In this document: in pieces, positions 7,754 through 16,468 of the stretch
How the letters are laid out: the number at the start of each line of letters is the position of its first letter
Position numbering within the stretch: the first letter of the stretch is position 1
Source of the DNA: Acuticoccus mangrovi
GTDB lineage: Bacteria; Pseudomonadota; Alphaproteobacteria; Rhizobiales; Amorphaceae
DNA: 64,000 nt
Assembly (NCBI RefSeq): GCF_016411865.1
Contig: NZ_JAEKJA010000013.1
Span: forward strand, 1-64,000
Direction of reading: 5' to 3'
Program-made: the position numbers and the translations under genes
The notes under the pieces: generated by a model
The model's database searches: none
What the model was told of the DNA's origin: nothing
What the model saw: the letters and a program-made list of their open reading frames with translations, nothing else

Positions 7754-8782
7754 TCAGTGGGCCATGGCGTGAATCTTCTCGTAGTTCGCCGTCGCGCTCT
7801 CGCCGAGGGAGCGCATCTTGGCTTCCCAGATCTCGAGGGCGGCGTCGCGATAGGCCTTCTGGTCGGCCTCCGAGAACGGCTCGACCACCTTGACGCCCGC
7901 CGCGATGGCTTCGGCCGAGATCGCGTCGTTGTGCGAGCCGGAGAGGAACGGCTCGGCCGATTCCAGGCCGATCTTCTCACCGACCTCGAAGAGCATCGCC
8001 TGCGTTTCGGGCTTCAGCTTGTCGAACGCGCGCTTGGAGGCGACGATGCCCCACGGCGGCACGTTGTAGGGGGTGATGTAGGCGGCATAGGGGGCCACTT
8101 CGTGCAGCGAGATGTCGAGCGACATGCCGATCAGGTGCTGCGCGCAGTCCACCACGCCGGTCGACATCGCCACGTAGAGGTCGTACTGGCCGATGATCTG
8201 GGCCGACACGCCGAGCTTGGCCCACAGGTCGACCGAGAATTTGTCGCTGACGCGCAGCTTCTTGGAGCGCAGCTCCTCCAGCGTGTTGATCGGCTCCTTG
8301 CAGAATACCTCGACGGTGGAGAGCTGGTTGCTGACGAAACCGAGCAGCACGGTGTCATAGCGGGCGTAGATGCCGCCATAGATCTCGTGCAGCAGCGGGT
8401 AGAGCTCGACGAGCTTGGCGCGCGTCGGCACCGAGCCGAAGGCGATCGTGTAGGCGAGCTCGGGCACGTCGCGTGCCATGTAGCCCGGCGCGATGAGCGC
8501 CGCCTGGACGGCGTTGCCCGGCGGCAGGATGCGGATGAGGTCGACGTCTTTGATGCCGAGCGAGGCGCTCGGGTAGAGCGTGATCTCGAGGTCGCCATTC
8601 GAGCGCTCGTTCACCTCGTCGACGAATTCCTTGACGTATTTGGCCTCCTCGCGCGTGTCGGAGATGACCATGTGCATGCGCCACTCGTTCTCGGCGGCCG
8701 TTGCGCCGCCGGCCGTCGCGCTCGCCGCGGCGAGGGTCGCAATCGCCGCGACGGTTCGGCGAAGGTGCGTCATCTTGAGCAT
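7754..8782 (-). CDS. dctP: TRAP transporter substrate-binding protein (DctP family)
   Basis: A 342-residue periplasmic protein with a signal peptide (MLKMTHLRRTVAAIATLAAA, cleavage probably after residue 28-30). The mature part begins ENEWRMHMVISDTREE. DctP-family features include GDLEITLYPSASLG, LRSKKLRVSDKFS and MSTGVVDCAQHL. The usual substrate-binding Arg of the DctP family is expected near KLRVSDK. The ATG at 8782 has a GGAT ribosome site. It follows hyuB by 11 bases, so binding protein and hydrolases are co-transcribed. The ligand is unknown; a cyclic amide such as a hydantoin, oxoproline or thiazolidine derivative would fit the neighbours. Confidence 0.93.
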   Translation of the reverse strand: MLKMTHLRRTVAAIATLAAASATAGGATAAENEWRMHMVISDTREEAKYVKEFVDEVNERSNGDLEITLYPSASLGIKDVDLIRILPPGNAVQAALIAPGYMARDVPELAYTIAFGSVPTRAKLVELYPLLHEIYGGIYARYDTVLLGFVSNQLSTVEVFCKEPINTLEELRSKKLRVSDKFSVDLWAKLGVSAQIIGQYDLYVAMSTGVVDCAQHLIGMSLDISLHEVAPYAAYITPYNVPPWGIVASKRAFDKLKPETQAMLFEVGEKIGLESAEPFLSGSHNDAISAEAIAAGVKVVEPFSEADQKAYRDAALEIWEAKMRSLGESATANYEKIHAMAH

Positions 8783-8793
8783 CTGTTGATCCT

Positions 8794-10518
8794 TCAGGTC
8801 TCTATCGGTCCGTAGGCGGCGGTCGCGGCCCCTTCCGAGACGCGTCCGTTTTCGATGTCCTCACGCAGCCGGTCGCGATCGCGCTCGTGCGGGTCGCCGT
8901 AACCGGCGCCCCCCGGCGTCTCGATCAGCAGCGTGTCGCCGGCGTGCATGGTGGTGACGATCTTCGAGGGGATGACCTCGCGTGTGCCGTCGGCGCGCAC
9001 GATGAGGGAGTTCGTCGGCGCGCCCGCGCCGCCGCCGGCATAGCCGCGCGCTTGGCTGTTGTGCCGCTCGCCGCGATGGGTGAGGGTCAGCTCTCCGTCG
9101 AGGAGGGTGTAGGCGGTGCTGATGCCGAGCCCGCCGCGGAACTTGCCGGGCCCGCCCGAGTCGATCCGCAGCCGGCGCTCCACGACGTGGATCGGCGCAT
9201 CCGCCTCCAGCGCCTCGACGGGCTGGTTCATCACGTTGCCGACGTCGGTCTCGAGCGCGTCGATGCCGTCGCCGGCCGAGTGGGCGCCGGTGCCGCCGAC
9301 GAGGGCCTGTCCTGTGACGTAGCGCGTCCCGTCCGACCGGCGTCCACCCATCGCGAGGGTGATCGTGGAGTGCGAGCCGTCGGCGGGAAAGGCGCCCGGC
9401 GCCGCCTCGCGCAAGGCGCCGAGGATGCAACCGGTCGCCCGCTTGATCGTGGCGGTGCGCGCGTTGACCGGCGCCGGCGGTACCGGGTCGAACAGAGTGC
9501 CGCGCTTCACGATCACCTTCAGCGGGCGGAAGCAGCCGCCGTTGGTCGGGATCGTCGGATCGGCGAGGGCGCGGATCGCGAAGCAGCCGGCCGCGAGAGC
9601 GCCGGAGGGTACGCTGTTGAAGGGGCCGCGCACCTGCGGATCGGAGGCGCTGAAGTCGCAGGTCAGCCCCGCGTCGTCGATCGTGACCGCCACGGCGATC
9701 TTGACCCGGCGCTCGAGGTCGACACCGTCGTTGTCGAGATAGTCGACGTAGGGAAACGTGCCGCGCGGCAGTGCGGCGAGGCTCTGCCGGGTGAGGAGCT
9801 CGGAGCGGTCGAGCAGCGTGTCGAAGACGGCGGCGAGGTCGTGGGCGCCATAGGTCTCGGCGAGCGCGCACAGGCGCCGTGCGCCGATGGTGCAGGCCGC
9901 GATCTGGGCGTTGAGGTCGCCCATCAGAAGGTCGGGCGTGCGCACGTTGAGTTTGAGGATGGCGAGAAGCGTCTCGTTCATACGCCCGCGGTCGCGCAGC
10001 TTCAGCGGCGGCAGGCGCAGCCCTTCCTGGAAGATCTCGGTCGCATGGGTGGGCAGCGATCCCGCCGACATGCCGCCGACGTCCTGGTGGTGGGTGATCG
10101 CCGTCGCCAGCGCGACGAGGGTGCCGTCGTAGAACACCGGCGCGACGAGATAGATGTCGGGCAGATGCGTGCCGCCGAGATAGGGGTCGTTCATCGCGTA
10201 GATGTCACCCTCGGCCATCTCGGCCGGCGGGAAGGTGGCGATGAAGCGCTCCACCATCGGGATCATGGTGGCGAGGTGGAGCGGGATCGCGGTCGCCTGC
10301 GCCAGCGTCTGGCCGGAGACGGTGAAGAGGCTCGCCGAAGCGTCGAGCCCCTCCTTCACGAACGGCGAGAAGGAGCTGCGCACCAGCGTCGTCTGCATCT
10401 CGTTGGCGATGCCGTCGAGCTTGTTGCGGATCACCTCGACGGTGATCGGGTCGAGCGCCTCGCCGTGGGTGGAGCCGCAGAGCGTGGTCGCCGGGCTCAG
10501 CGTGAGGGCGGGAGGCAT
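8794..10518 (-). CDS. hyuB: Hydantoinase B / 5-oxoprolinase beta-type subunit
   Basis: A 574-residue HyuB-family protein. It begins with LDPITVEVIRNKLDGIANEM, the family signature, followed by RSSFSPFVKEGLDASA, the metal-binding-like NDPYLGGTHLPDIY, and THHQDVGGMSAGS. The C-terminal half has GGTGAHSAGDGIDALETDVGN and TPGGAGYGDP. With HyuA it forms the ATP-dependent ring-opening enzymes of the hydantoinase / 5-oxoprolinase / acetone carboxylase superfamily. The ATG at 10518 shares one base with the hyuA stop (TGATG). No gamma subunit is present, which argues against acetone carboxylase and for an ATP-dependent hydantoinase or oxoprolinase. Confidence 0.93.
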   Translation of the reverse strand: MPPALTLSPATTLCGSTHGEALDPITVEVIRNKLDGIANEMQTTLVRSSFSPFVKEGLDASASLFTVSGQTLAQATAIPLHLATMIPMVERFIATFPPAEMAEGDIYAMNDPYLGGTHLPDIYLVAPVFYDGTLVALATAITHHQDVGGMSAGSLPTHATEIFQEGLRLPPLKLRDRGRMNETLLAILKLNVRTPDLLMGDLNAQIAACTIGARRLCALAETYGAHDLAAVFDTLLDRSELLTRQSLAALPRGTFPYVDYLDNDGVDLERRVKIAVAVTIDDAGLTCDFSASDPQVRGPFNSVPSGALAAGCFAIRALADPTIPTNGGCFRPLKVIVKRGTLFDPVPPAPVNARTATIKRATGCILGALREAAPGAFPADGSHSTITLAMGGRRSDGTRYVTGQALVGGTGAHSAGDGIDALETDVGNVMNQPVEALEADAPIHVVERRLRIDSGGPGKFRGGLGISTAYTLLDGELTLTHRGERHNSQARGYAGGGAGAPTNSLIVRADGTREVIPSKIVTTMHAGDTLLIETPGGAGYGDPHERDRDRLREDIENGRVSEGAATAAYGPIET

Positions 10519-12566
10519 CAGGCGTTCTCCGCACGGGTCAGGAGGAGGGTGCCTCCGGCGAGGACGCTGGCGTGCCAGCCGAGGCCGATGACGGTGGTGG
10601 TGTCGGCCTGCTCGATGATCGCAGGTCCCTCGATGGCGGTCCCGACGGCGAGACGCTCGCGCTCGTAGAGCCGGGCATCGACCTTGCCGGCGCCGGGCAG
10701 CACCACGGTGCGCGTGCCCTTGAAGGCTTCGGCGTCGGGTGGCGTGTCGGCCGGGGGCGTGTCGGCCTCGGGCCACACCTGATGAACCACGCGCAACGCC
10801 GTCAGCATGGCCGGCTGCCGCTCCGCGTGTCCGAACACGCGGTCGTGGACGGACAGGAAGGCCTCGTAGAGCGCGCCGAGCGGGTCGGGTCCGTCCATTG
10901 CGAGCGGCACCTCGAGGTGGTGCGACTGGCCGACGAAGCAGAGGTCCGCGAAGTACGAGACGACCCGCCGCGACAGGTCGACGCCTTCGAGCCGCATCAG
11001 CGCCTCGCATTCGGCGTCGAGCGCGGCGAGCGCGGCCTCGAGCTCGGCGAGGCCGAAGGCGTCGAGGCGGCGTTGCATGCCGCTCGAGGCCTCGTGCTCG
11101 ACGGGGGCCGACAGAAGCCCTGCGGCGGCGAGAACGCCCGGATGGCGGGGCACGACGATGCGCCGGATGGAAAGCTCCTCGGCGAGAGCCGTGGCGTGGA
11201 CCGCCCCCGCGCCACCGAGCGGCACGAGCGCGAAGCTGCGCGCGTCGAGCCCCTGGTTGACCGAGACGGCGCGGATGCCCTCCGCCATCTGTGCGTTGAC
11301 GACGCGGTGGATGCCGAGCGCCGCCTCCTCGATGCCGAGGCCGAGCGGCGTGGCGATCTCGCGCGCGATCACCTCGTGCGAAAGCTCCGGCTGGAGGCTG
11401 AGCCGGCCGCCCGCGAAGTAGGCGGGGTTGAGATAACCGAGGACGATGGAGGCGTCGGTGACGGTCGCGTTGCGCCCTCCGCGCCCATAGCAGGCGGGGC
11501 CCGGCTCCGAGCCCGCCGAATGCGGTCCGACGCGCAGCCCTCCCGCGCCGTCGAGCCAGGCGATGGACCCGCCGCCGGCGCCGATGGCGTTGACGTCGAC
11601 CATGCTCACCCGCACCGGATAGCCGTCGACGAGGCCTTCGGGACGCAGCATCGGCTTGCCGCGGCTGATGAGGGCGATGTCGGAGCTCGTGCCGCCGATG
11701 TCGACGGTGATGAGGTCCTGCTGGGCGGCGCTCTCGCCGGCGATGCGGCCGCCAACGACGCCCGCCGCCGGCCCCGACAGGAACAGGCGGATCGGCCTCA
11801 GCCGGGCGACGGCCGCCGAGGCGACGCCGCCGCGCGACTGCATCACCTGCAGGCTGGCCGGAACGCTGGCGGCCTTGAGCCCGGCGTCGAGGCGGGAGAG
11901 GTAGGTGTCGAGGGTCGGCTTGACGTAGGCGTCGAAGGCGGTCGCGAGGGTCCGCTCGTATTCGCGGAAGGCCGGGTTCACCTCGTGCGAGAGCGACACG
12001 GCAAGGTGCGGGTAGAGCTCGAGGGCGATCTCGCGGGTGCGTGCCTCGTGGGTGGGGTTGAGGAACGAGAAGAGATAGGCGACCGCGATCGCCGCGACGC
12101 CCTTGTTCTCGACGAGGTCGGTGACGGCCGCGCGCACCGCATCCTCGTCGAGCGGCACGAGCACGGTGCCCGCCGCGTCGATCCGCTCGGGGACCTCGCG
12201 GCGGCGCGCGCCGGGGGCGAGGAAACCCGGCACCTGGCTGACCATCTTGACGGCGTACATTTCCTTGCGGAACTGCCGGCCGATGTCGAGCACGTCGCCG
12301 AACCCCTTGGTGGCGAGGAGGCCGACCCGCGCGCCCTTACGCTCGAGCACGGCGTTGGTGGCGACGGTCGTGCCGTGGATGAAGCGGGTGACGTCGGCGG
12401 CGTCGATCCCCCATTCGCGCCGGGCGTGGGCGAGCGCTTCGAGGATCGCCTCGCTCGGCTCGGACGGGGTGCTCGGAACCTTGAGTATGCGCGGCGGCTG
12501 ACCCGGGGCGCGGCAGACGAGGTCGGTGAAGGTTCCGCCCGTGTCGACGCCGATCTCGATACTCAT
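10518..12566 (-). CDS. hyuA: Hydantoinase A / 5-oxoprolinase alpha-type subunit
   Basis: A 682-residue HyuA-family ATPase subunit. The ASKHA-fold phosphate loop IGVDTGGTFTDLV is at residues 5-17, HGTTVATNAVLERKGARVG near 66, and TVDIGGTSSDIALI begins the second half near residue 287. GAGGGSIAWLDGAGGLRVGP and AGSEPGPACYGRGG are typical of the hydantoinase_A domain. It phosphorylates the cyclic substrate with ATP before HyuB-catalysed ring opening. The ATG at 12566 is chosen because the phosphate loop follows at once; upstream frame is open but unlike the family. It is the first gene of the six-gene operon hyuA-hyuB-dctP-dctQ-dctM-desulfhydrase. A LysR-type box lies 96 bases upstream. Confidence 0.94.
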   Translation of the reverse strand: MSIEIGVDTGGTFTDLVCRAPGQPPRILKVPSTPSEPSEAILEALAHARREWGIDAADVTRFIHGTTVATNAVLERKGARVGLLATKGFGDVLDIGRQFRKEMYAVKMVSQVPGFLAPGARRREVPERIDAAGTVLVPLDEDAVRAAVTDLVENKGVAAIAVAYLFSFLNPTHEARTREIALELYPHLAVSLSHEVNPAFREYERTLATAFDAYVKPTLDTYLSRLDAGLKAASVPASLQVMQSRGGVASAAVARLRPIRLFLSGPAAGVVGGRIAGESAAQQDLITVDIGGTSSDIALISRGKPMLRPEGLVDGYPVRVSMVDVNAIGAGGGSIAWLDGAGGLRVGPHSAGSEPGPACYGRGGRNATVTDASIVLGYLNPAYFAGGRLSLQPELSHEVIAREIATPLGLGIEEAALGIHRVVNAQMAEGIRAVSVNQGLDARSFALVPLGGAGAVHATALAEELSIRRIVVPRHPGVLAAAGLLSAPVEHEASSGMQRRLDAFGLAELEAALAALDAECEALMRLEGVDLSRRVVSYFADLCFVGQSHHLEVPLAMDGPDPLGALYEAFLSVHDRVFGHAERQPAMLTALRVVHQVWPEADTPPADTPPDAEAFKGTRTVVLPGAGKVDARLYERERLAVGTAIEGPAIIEQADTTTVIGLGWHASVLAGGTLLLTRAENA

Positions 12567-12661
12567 GGGGTAACTCACTCCGCTGGGTTCGACCGATCGC
12601 GACCTCGCGAGGTTCACGGATCTTCGCGCCTGCGAAAAGAGCTGGAGCCGCAAGACATTTC

Positions 12662-12680
12662 TTTGCTCGGTGCAACAATC
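12662..12680. promoter_or_regulatory. LysR-type operator upstream of hyuA
   Basis: TTGC-N5-GCAA (12662-12674), a perfect T-N11-A palindrome, lies between the lysR stop and hyuA. On the minus strand it reads as part of CGATTGTTGCA, the same 11 bases found at 13686-13696 in the lysR divergent region. The shared bases suggest one regulator binds both. Confidence 0.5.
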
Positions 12681-12696
12681 GCGCGGAGGATCTGTC

Positions 12697-13641
12697 TCAG
12701 GCGTCCCAGCTCGGGTGGCGGAAGTGAGCGGCCAGATGGTCGATGAAGGCGCGCACCTTGGGGGCGAGGTGGCGGGCCGAGGGATAAGCGACGTAGATCC
12801 CGGCTTCCGGTACGCTGTGCCATCCCGGCAGGACGTTCACCAGGCGGCCGGACTGCAGGTTGCGGTAGCCGATATAGCGGGGCACGAGGCCGACCCCGAG
12901 CCCGGCGAGCGCCGCCTCGTGGACCGCCTCGGAGTCGTCGCAGCGGAACGTTCCGCTGATGGGAACGCTCAGGTTGGCGTTGCCGTCGCTGAGGCTCCAG
13001 AGATTGCCTGCCGACGCGTAGCGATTGTAGCGGATGCAGCTGTGCAGGCTGAGATCGCTCGGCGCGGTGAGCGGTGGCGCTGCCTCGAGATAGTCGGGCG
13101 AGGCCATCAGGATGCGCGTGTTCGGCGCGATCGCTCGGATCTTGACCGACGAATCCGTGGGCGTCCCGATGCGCACGGCGAGGTCGAAGCCTTCCTTCAC
13201 GAGGTCGACGAACACGTCGGAGAAGCTCGCGTCGATCGACACCTTCGGGTGCGTCGCCAGAAAGCGCGCGATCACCGGCGCCACGTGTCGGCGGCCGAAG
13301 GCGACGGGGAGGCTGATCCGCAGGACGCCGCGCGGCTCTGCGTTGCGGGCGGAGATCTCGTCGTTCGCCTCCGACAGGCGGGCGAGGATGCTGCGGCACT
13401 CGGCGAGGTAGGTCTCGCCGAGCTCGGACAGGGCGACACGGCGCGTGGTGCGCACGATGAGCTGAACGCCGAGCTCCTCCTCGAGCTGACTGATGCGGCG
13501 GCTGACCGACGAGGAGGTGAGATTGAGCGCATCCGCCGCGCCCGAGAAGCTGCGCCGTTCGGCGACCGCGACGAAGGTTACGATCCGTCCGAGCTGATCC
13601 GGGGAGACGTTGAAGCCGAAGACATCACACTGATGATGCAT
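12697..13641 (-). CDS. LysR family transcriptional regulator
   Basis: A 314-residue LysR regulator. The winged helix-turn-helix is at about residues 12-70 (LGRIVTFVAVAERRSFSGAA, then LTSSSVSRRISQLEEELG). The effector-binding domain follows (about 95-305), with the VLRISLPVAFGRRHVAPVI hinge. The ATG at 13641 gives the usual 11-residue lead before the helix-turn-helix; the frame stays open to 13821 but would overlap the divergent gene. It is transcribed away from the gene at 13784 and toward hyuA, in front of which lies a LysR box. It probably controls the island in response to its substrate. Confidence 0.93.
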   Translation of the reverse strand: MHHQCDVFGFNVSPDQLGRIVTFVAVAERRSFSGAADALNLTSSSVSRRISQLEEELGVQLIVRTTRRVALSELGETYLAECRSILARLSEANDEISARNAEPRGVLRISLPVAFGRRHVAPVIARFLATHPKVSIDASFSDVFVDLVKEGFDLAVRIGTPTDSSVKIRAIAPNTRILMASPDYLEAAPPLTAPSDLSLHSCIRYNRYASAGNLWSLSDGNANLSVPISGTFRCDDSEAVHEAALAGLGVGLVPRYIGYRNLQSGRLVNVLPGWHSVPEAGIYVAYPSARHLAPKVRAFIDHLAAHFRHPSWDA

Positions 13642-13685
13642 TACTGGGCAGTCCGAGGGGGAGGTCAAATCATAGGCGCTTTCCC

Positions 13686-13714
13686 CGATTGTTGCAAACG
13701 GCGAAAGATTGTTG
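13686..13714. promoter_or_regulatory. LysR-type operator in the divergent intergenic region
   Basis: CGATTGTTGCA (13686-13696) contains the half site of the T-N11-A element TTGC-AAACG-GCGA (13692-13704). A second GATTGTTG follows at 13707-13714, 20 bases on, i.e. about two helical turns. It lies 45-95 bases from both the lysR start and the 13784 gene, where LysR proteins normally bind. Confidence 0.45.
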
Positions 13715-13783
13715 TCTCCCGCACGGCCTTGCTGGTGTGCAGCACGCAGATCCAATGGTGTGGTGCCAAACCAGAGAGTCGTC

Positions 13784-14773
13784 ATGCCGACCACACCAAG
13801 CCGCTCCGCGCTCCCGACCATCAGAATCGCGTGTGGGGCCTACGATCGGGTCGCGCCCCTTGCCGACGGACACGTGACGGCCGACGGCTACCGCCTCGAG
13901 ATGCAGCTGATGGATCCGCACGACCTGCCGGGCTCCTTTCTCACCTGCGAAGACGTGGCGATGGCCGAGCTCTCCCTCGGCCAGTACGTCCAGCTTCTCG
14001 CCGCCGGGCGAGACGATCTCGTCGCCTTGCCGATCTTCCTGGCGATGGGCTTCCGCTTCGACGCGGTCTATGGCGCGCGCGGCGGGCCGGTCTCCACGAT
14101 CTCCGACCTCGACGGCGCCCGCATCGGGGTGCCGATGTATTTCGGCACGTCGATCACGTGGATCCGCGGGGTGCTGGAGGACTTTTACGGCGTCGACTTC
14201 GCGCGCTCGCGATGGGTGGTCGGGGCGGTCGACGGTGCCGCCGGCGAACCGCGCCGGCATCACCCGGCCGGCGCCGACGTGAGCTATGTCCGACCCGGCG
14301 ACTGCCTGTCGGCCATGTTGCGGCGCGGCGAGGTCGACGCCCTCCTCAGCTACGAGATTCCGTCGGCCTACCGCAGCGGTCACGCGGAGCGCCTCATCGC
14401 CGACATCGCCGCGGCCGAGACCGCCTACCATGCGTGGACGGGCATCATTCCGCTCGTCCACTGCCTCGTGGGCCGGCGCGCGGATTTCGCCAACGATCCC
14501 GCCCGCTATTCCAGCCTGACGACCGCCTTCACGGCCGCCAAGGACATGGCGCTCGCGCGGCTCGGGGACATGTCCTGCTTCACCACGTCGCTGCCGTTCC
14601 TGCCGCGGCCCGTGGAGCGGGCGGTGGAGATGCTGGGGGTGGACTTCTGGCCCTACGGCCTGGAGCGCAACCGCAAGGCGGTGGAGACCTTCCTCGACTA
14701 CACGGTGCGCCACGGCCTCCTCAGCCAGCAGCTGACCGTGGCGGACCTCTTCCCCTTCGAGGCCATGCATTAG
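13784..14773 (+). CDS. 4,5-dihydroxyphthalate decarboxylase-like / periplasmic-binding-fold protein
   Basis: A 329-residue protein similar to the family annotated as 4,5-dihydroxyphthalate decarboxylase, which has a type 2 periplasmic-binding fold. Features are RIACGAYDRVAPLADGHV near the start, ISDLDGARIGVPMYFGTS near 110, YVRPGDCLSAMLRRGEVDAL near 167 and LSYEIPSAYRSG. There is no signal peptide, so it is probably cytoplasmic. Many members are not true phthalate enzymes, and no phthalate dioxygenase genes are nearby, so the substrate is open. The ATG at 13784 is used because the domain begins a few residues later. It is transcribed divergently from lysR and is likely a member of the same regulon as hyuAB-dctPQM. 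Confidence 0.75.
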   Translation: MPTTPSRSALPTIRIACGAYDRVAPLADGHVTADGYRLEMQLMDPHDLPGSFLTCEDVAMAELSLGQYVQLLAAGRDDLVALPIFLAMGFRFDAVYGARGGPVSTISDLDGARIGVPMYFGTSITWIRGVLEDFYGVDFARSRWVVGAVDGAAGEPRRHHPAGADVSYVRPGDCLSAMLRRGEVDALLSYEIPSAYRSGHAERLIADIAAAETAYHAWTGIIPLVHCLVGRRADFANDPARYSSLTTAFTAAKDMALARLGDMSCFTTSLPFLPRPVERAVEMLGVDFWPYGLERNRKAVETFLDYTVRHGLLSQQLTVADLFPFEAMH

Positions 14774-14858
14774 CCTTCCCGAGGCGCTCGTCACGCCCCG
14801 TTGAGCGGGGTCCGCGGCGAACGGAGCCGGGGGCCTGTGGGCGCGGTGGTCTTGTCCC

Positions 14859-15671
14859 TCAGCCGAAGTGGAGCGCGGCGAGGCCGATCACGCCCACCGC
14901 GATGCGCCACCAGGCGAACGGCGTGAAGCCGTGACGGGATACGAAGTCGAGCAGGCCCCGCACCACGATCACCGCTGCCACGAAGGCGGCGACGAAACCC
15001 ACCGCGATGATCAGCGCGTCGTTCATCGAGAGCGCGTCGCGGTTGGCGTAGAGGTCGTAGGCGAAGGCGCCGGTCATCGTCGGCAGGGCGAGAAAGAAGG
15101 AGAACTCGGCCGCCGCCCGCTTGTCGGCTCCGAGGAGCAGCGCCCCGCCGATCGTCGCGCCGGAGCGCGACACGCCCGGCACCAGCGCCAGCATCTGGCA
15201 GCAGCCGATGGCGAAGGCGAGCCACAGCGGAAACTGGGTGGCGTCGTGGAAGCGCGGCGTAAGAGCCTTCCGGTCGATGTAGAGGAGGGCGATGCCACCG
15301 ACGATCAGCGTCGTGCAGATCAGGGAGGGCGTCTCGAAGAGCACCTCCTTGATGAAGGAGTGGAGCAGCACCCCCGCCACCGCCGCCGGCAGGAAGGCGA
15401 GCAGGATGCCGGCGATGAAGCGGCGGGCCGCCGGATCGTAGGGCGTCGCGAAGACGATCTGCGTGAGCCGCGCGGTGTAGACGGCGAGAAGGGCGCAGAT
15501 CGCGCCGAGCTGGATCAGCACCTCGAACGTTTTGCCCGTCGAGTGGAAGTCGATGAGCTCGCCGAGGAGGAGGATGTGACCGGTGGAGGAGACGGGGATG
15601 AATTCGGTCAGCCCCTCGACGATGCCCAAGACGATCGCCGAGGCGATCGTCCCGGTGTCTACCGCTTCCAT
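14859..15671 (-). CDS. uppP: Undecaprenyl-diphosphatase
   Basis: A 270-residue BacA/UppP-type integral membrane phosphatase that recycles undecaprenyl pyrophosphate for peptidoglycan and glycan synthesis. Motif 1 is [17 protein letters not shown] (catalytic Glu near residue 18-22 and the SSTGH Ser/His), and motif 2 is [12 protein letters not shown] (Arg near 174). Eight or so hydrophobic helices are visible. The ATG at 15671 is preferred over the in-frame ATG at 15686 because AAGGG lies seven bases before it. It diverges from fzlA. Confidence 0.95.
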   Translation of the reverse strand: MEAVDTGTIASAIVLGIVEGLTEFIPVSSTGHILLLGELIDFHSTGKTFEVLIQLGAICALLAVYTARLTQIVFATPYDPAARRFIAGILLAFLPAAVAGVLLHSFIKEVLFETPSLICTTLIVGGIALLYIDRKALTPRFHDATQFPLWLAFAIGCCQMLALVPGVSRSGATIGGALLLGADKRAAAEFSFFLALPTMTGAFAYDLYANRDALSMNDALIIAVGFVAAFVAAVIVVRGLLDFVSRHGFTPFAWWRIAVGVIGLAALHFG

Positions 15672-15778
15672 AAAAGCGCCCTTCATTCTATTGGCACAGA
15701 CCGCTATATCGCGGCTGACGTGATTGCGCTTCCCGCCGGCGGCGCATCAGTCCGGTTTTCCAGCGTCAGGCGTTCTCG

Positions 15779-16468
15779 ATGATCCTCCATCACCATCCTT
15801 TTCTGGCGCCATGTCGGTTCGTCCGGCTGGCTCTTGCCGAGCATGCGCTGGAGGTGGACCTCGTGTCCGAGCCCTTCTGGGAGGCGCGCGAGAGCTTCGT
15901 CGCCGTCAACCCGGGCCTCACCCTGCCGATGGGCTACGACCATGGTCGCGGCCCCTTGATCGGCGCCACCGTGCTGATGGAGTATCTCGACGAGCGCTAC
16001 GGCGCCGGCCGGCCGCGCCACCGGCTGATGCCGTCGGACCCCTTCCAGCGCGCCGAGGTGCGGCGTCTCGTGGAATGGTTCCTGGTGAAGTTCGAGGAGG
16101 AGGTGGCCGGACCCTTCGTGACCGAGCGCATCCTCAAGGTGGAAATCCCCAACCGCCACGGCGGCGGCGCGCCCGATTCGCGGGCGCTGCGCGTGGCGCG
16201 GGAGAATATCGTCGGCCACATGCACTATCTCGGATCCATCGCCTCGGCGCGGAATTGGCTCGCCGGCGAGCAATTCTCCTTCGCCGACCTCGCCGCCGGC
16301 GCGGCTCTCTCGGTGATCGACTATCTCGGCGAAGCGCCGTGGGATGCCGACCCGGCGGTGAAGACTTGGTATCAGCGGCTGAAGTCGCGCCCCGCCTTCC
16401 GTCCCCTCCTGAGCGACCGGGCGCGCCTCGTCCACCCGGCGCCCCATTATGCCGACCTCGACTTCTGA
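15779..16468 (+). CDS. fzlA: FzlA-like glutathione S-transferase fold protein
   Basis: A 229-residue GST-fold protein. The thioredoxin-like N-terminal half (HHHPFLAPCRFVRLALAEH, residues 4-22) and the helical C-terminal half (WLAGEQFSFADLAAGAALSV) are clear. The C-terminal end PHYADLDF matches the conserved tail of Caulobacter FzlA, which binds and curves FtsZ filaments in alphaproteobacteria and is not known to be a detoxifying enzyme. Its position between uppP and queG is typical of the order. queG starts 20 bases before the stop, so the two are coupled. Confidence 0.8.
   Translation: MILHHHPFLAPCRFVRLALAEHALEVDLVSEPFWEARESFVAVNPGLTLPMGYDHGRGPLIGATVLMEYLDERYGAGRPRHRLMPSDPFQRAEVRRLVEWFLVKFEEEVAGPFVTERILKVEIPNRHGGGAPDSRALRVARENIVGHMHYLGSIASARNWLAGEQFSFADLAAGAALSVIDYLGEAPWDADPAVKTWYQRLKSRPAFRPLLSDRARLVHPAPHYADLDF

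Noticed and set aside
10572-12746. Plus-strand open frame of 724 codons opposite hyuA
   Set aside because: Antisense mirror of hyuA with biased composition.
13784-14773. True phthalate degradation pathway
   Set aside because: Only one gene resembles the dihydroxyphthalate decarboxylase family; no dioxygenase or dehydrogenase of the pathway is near.
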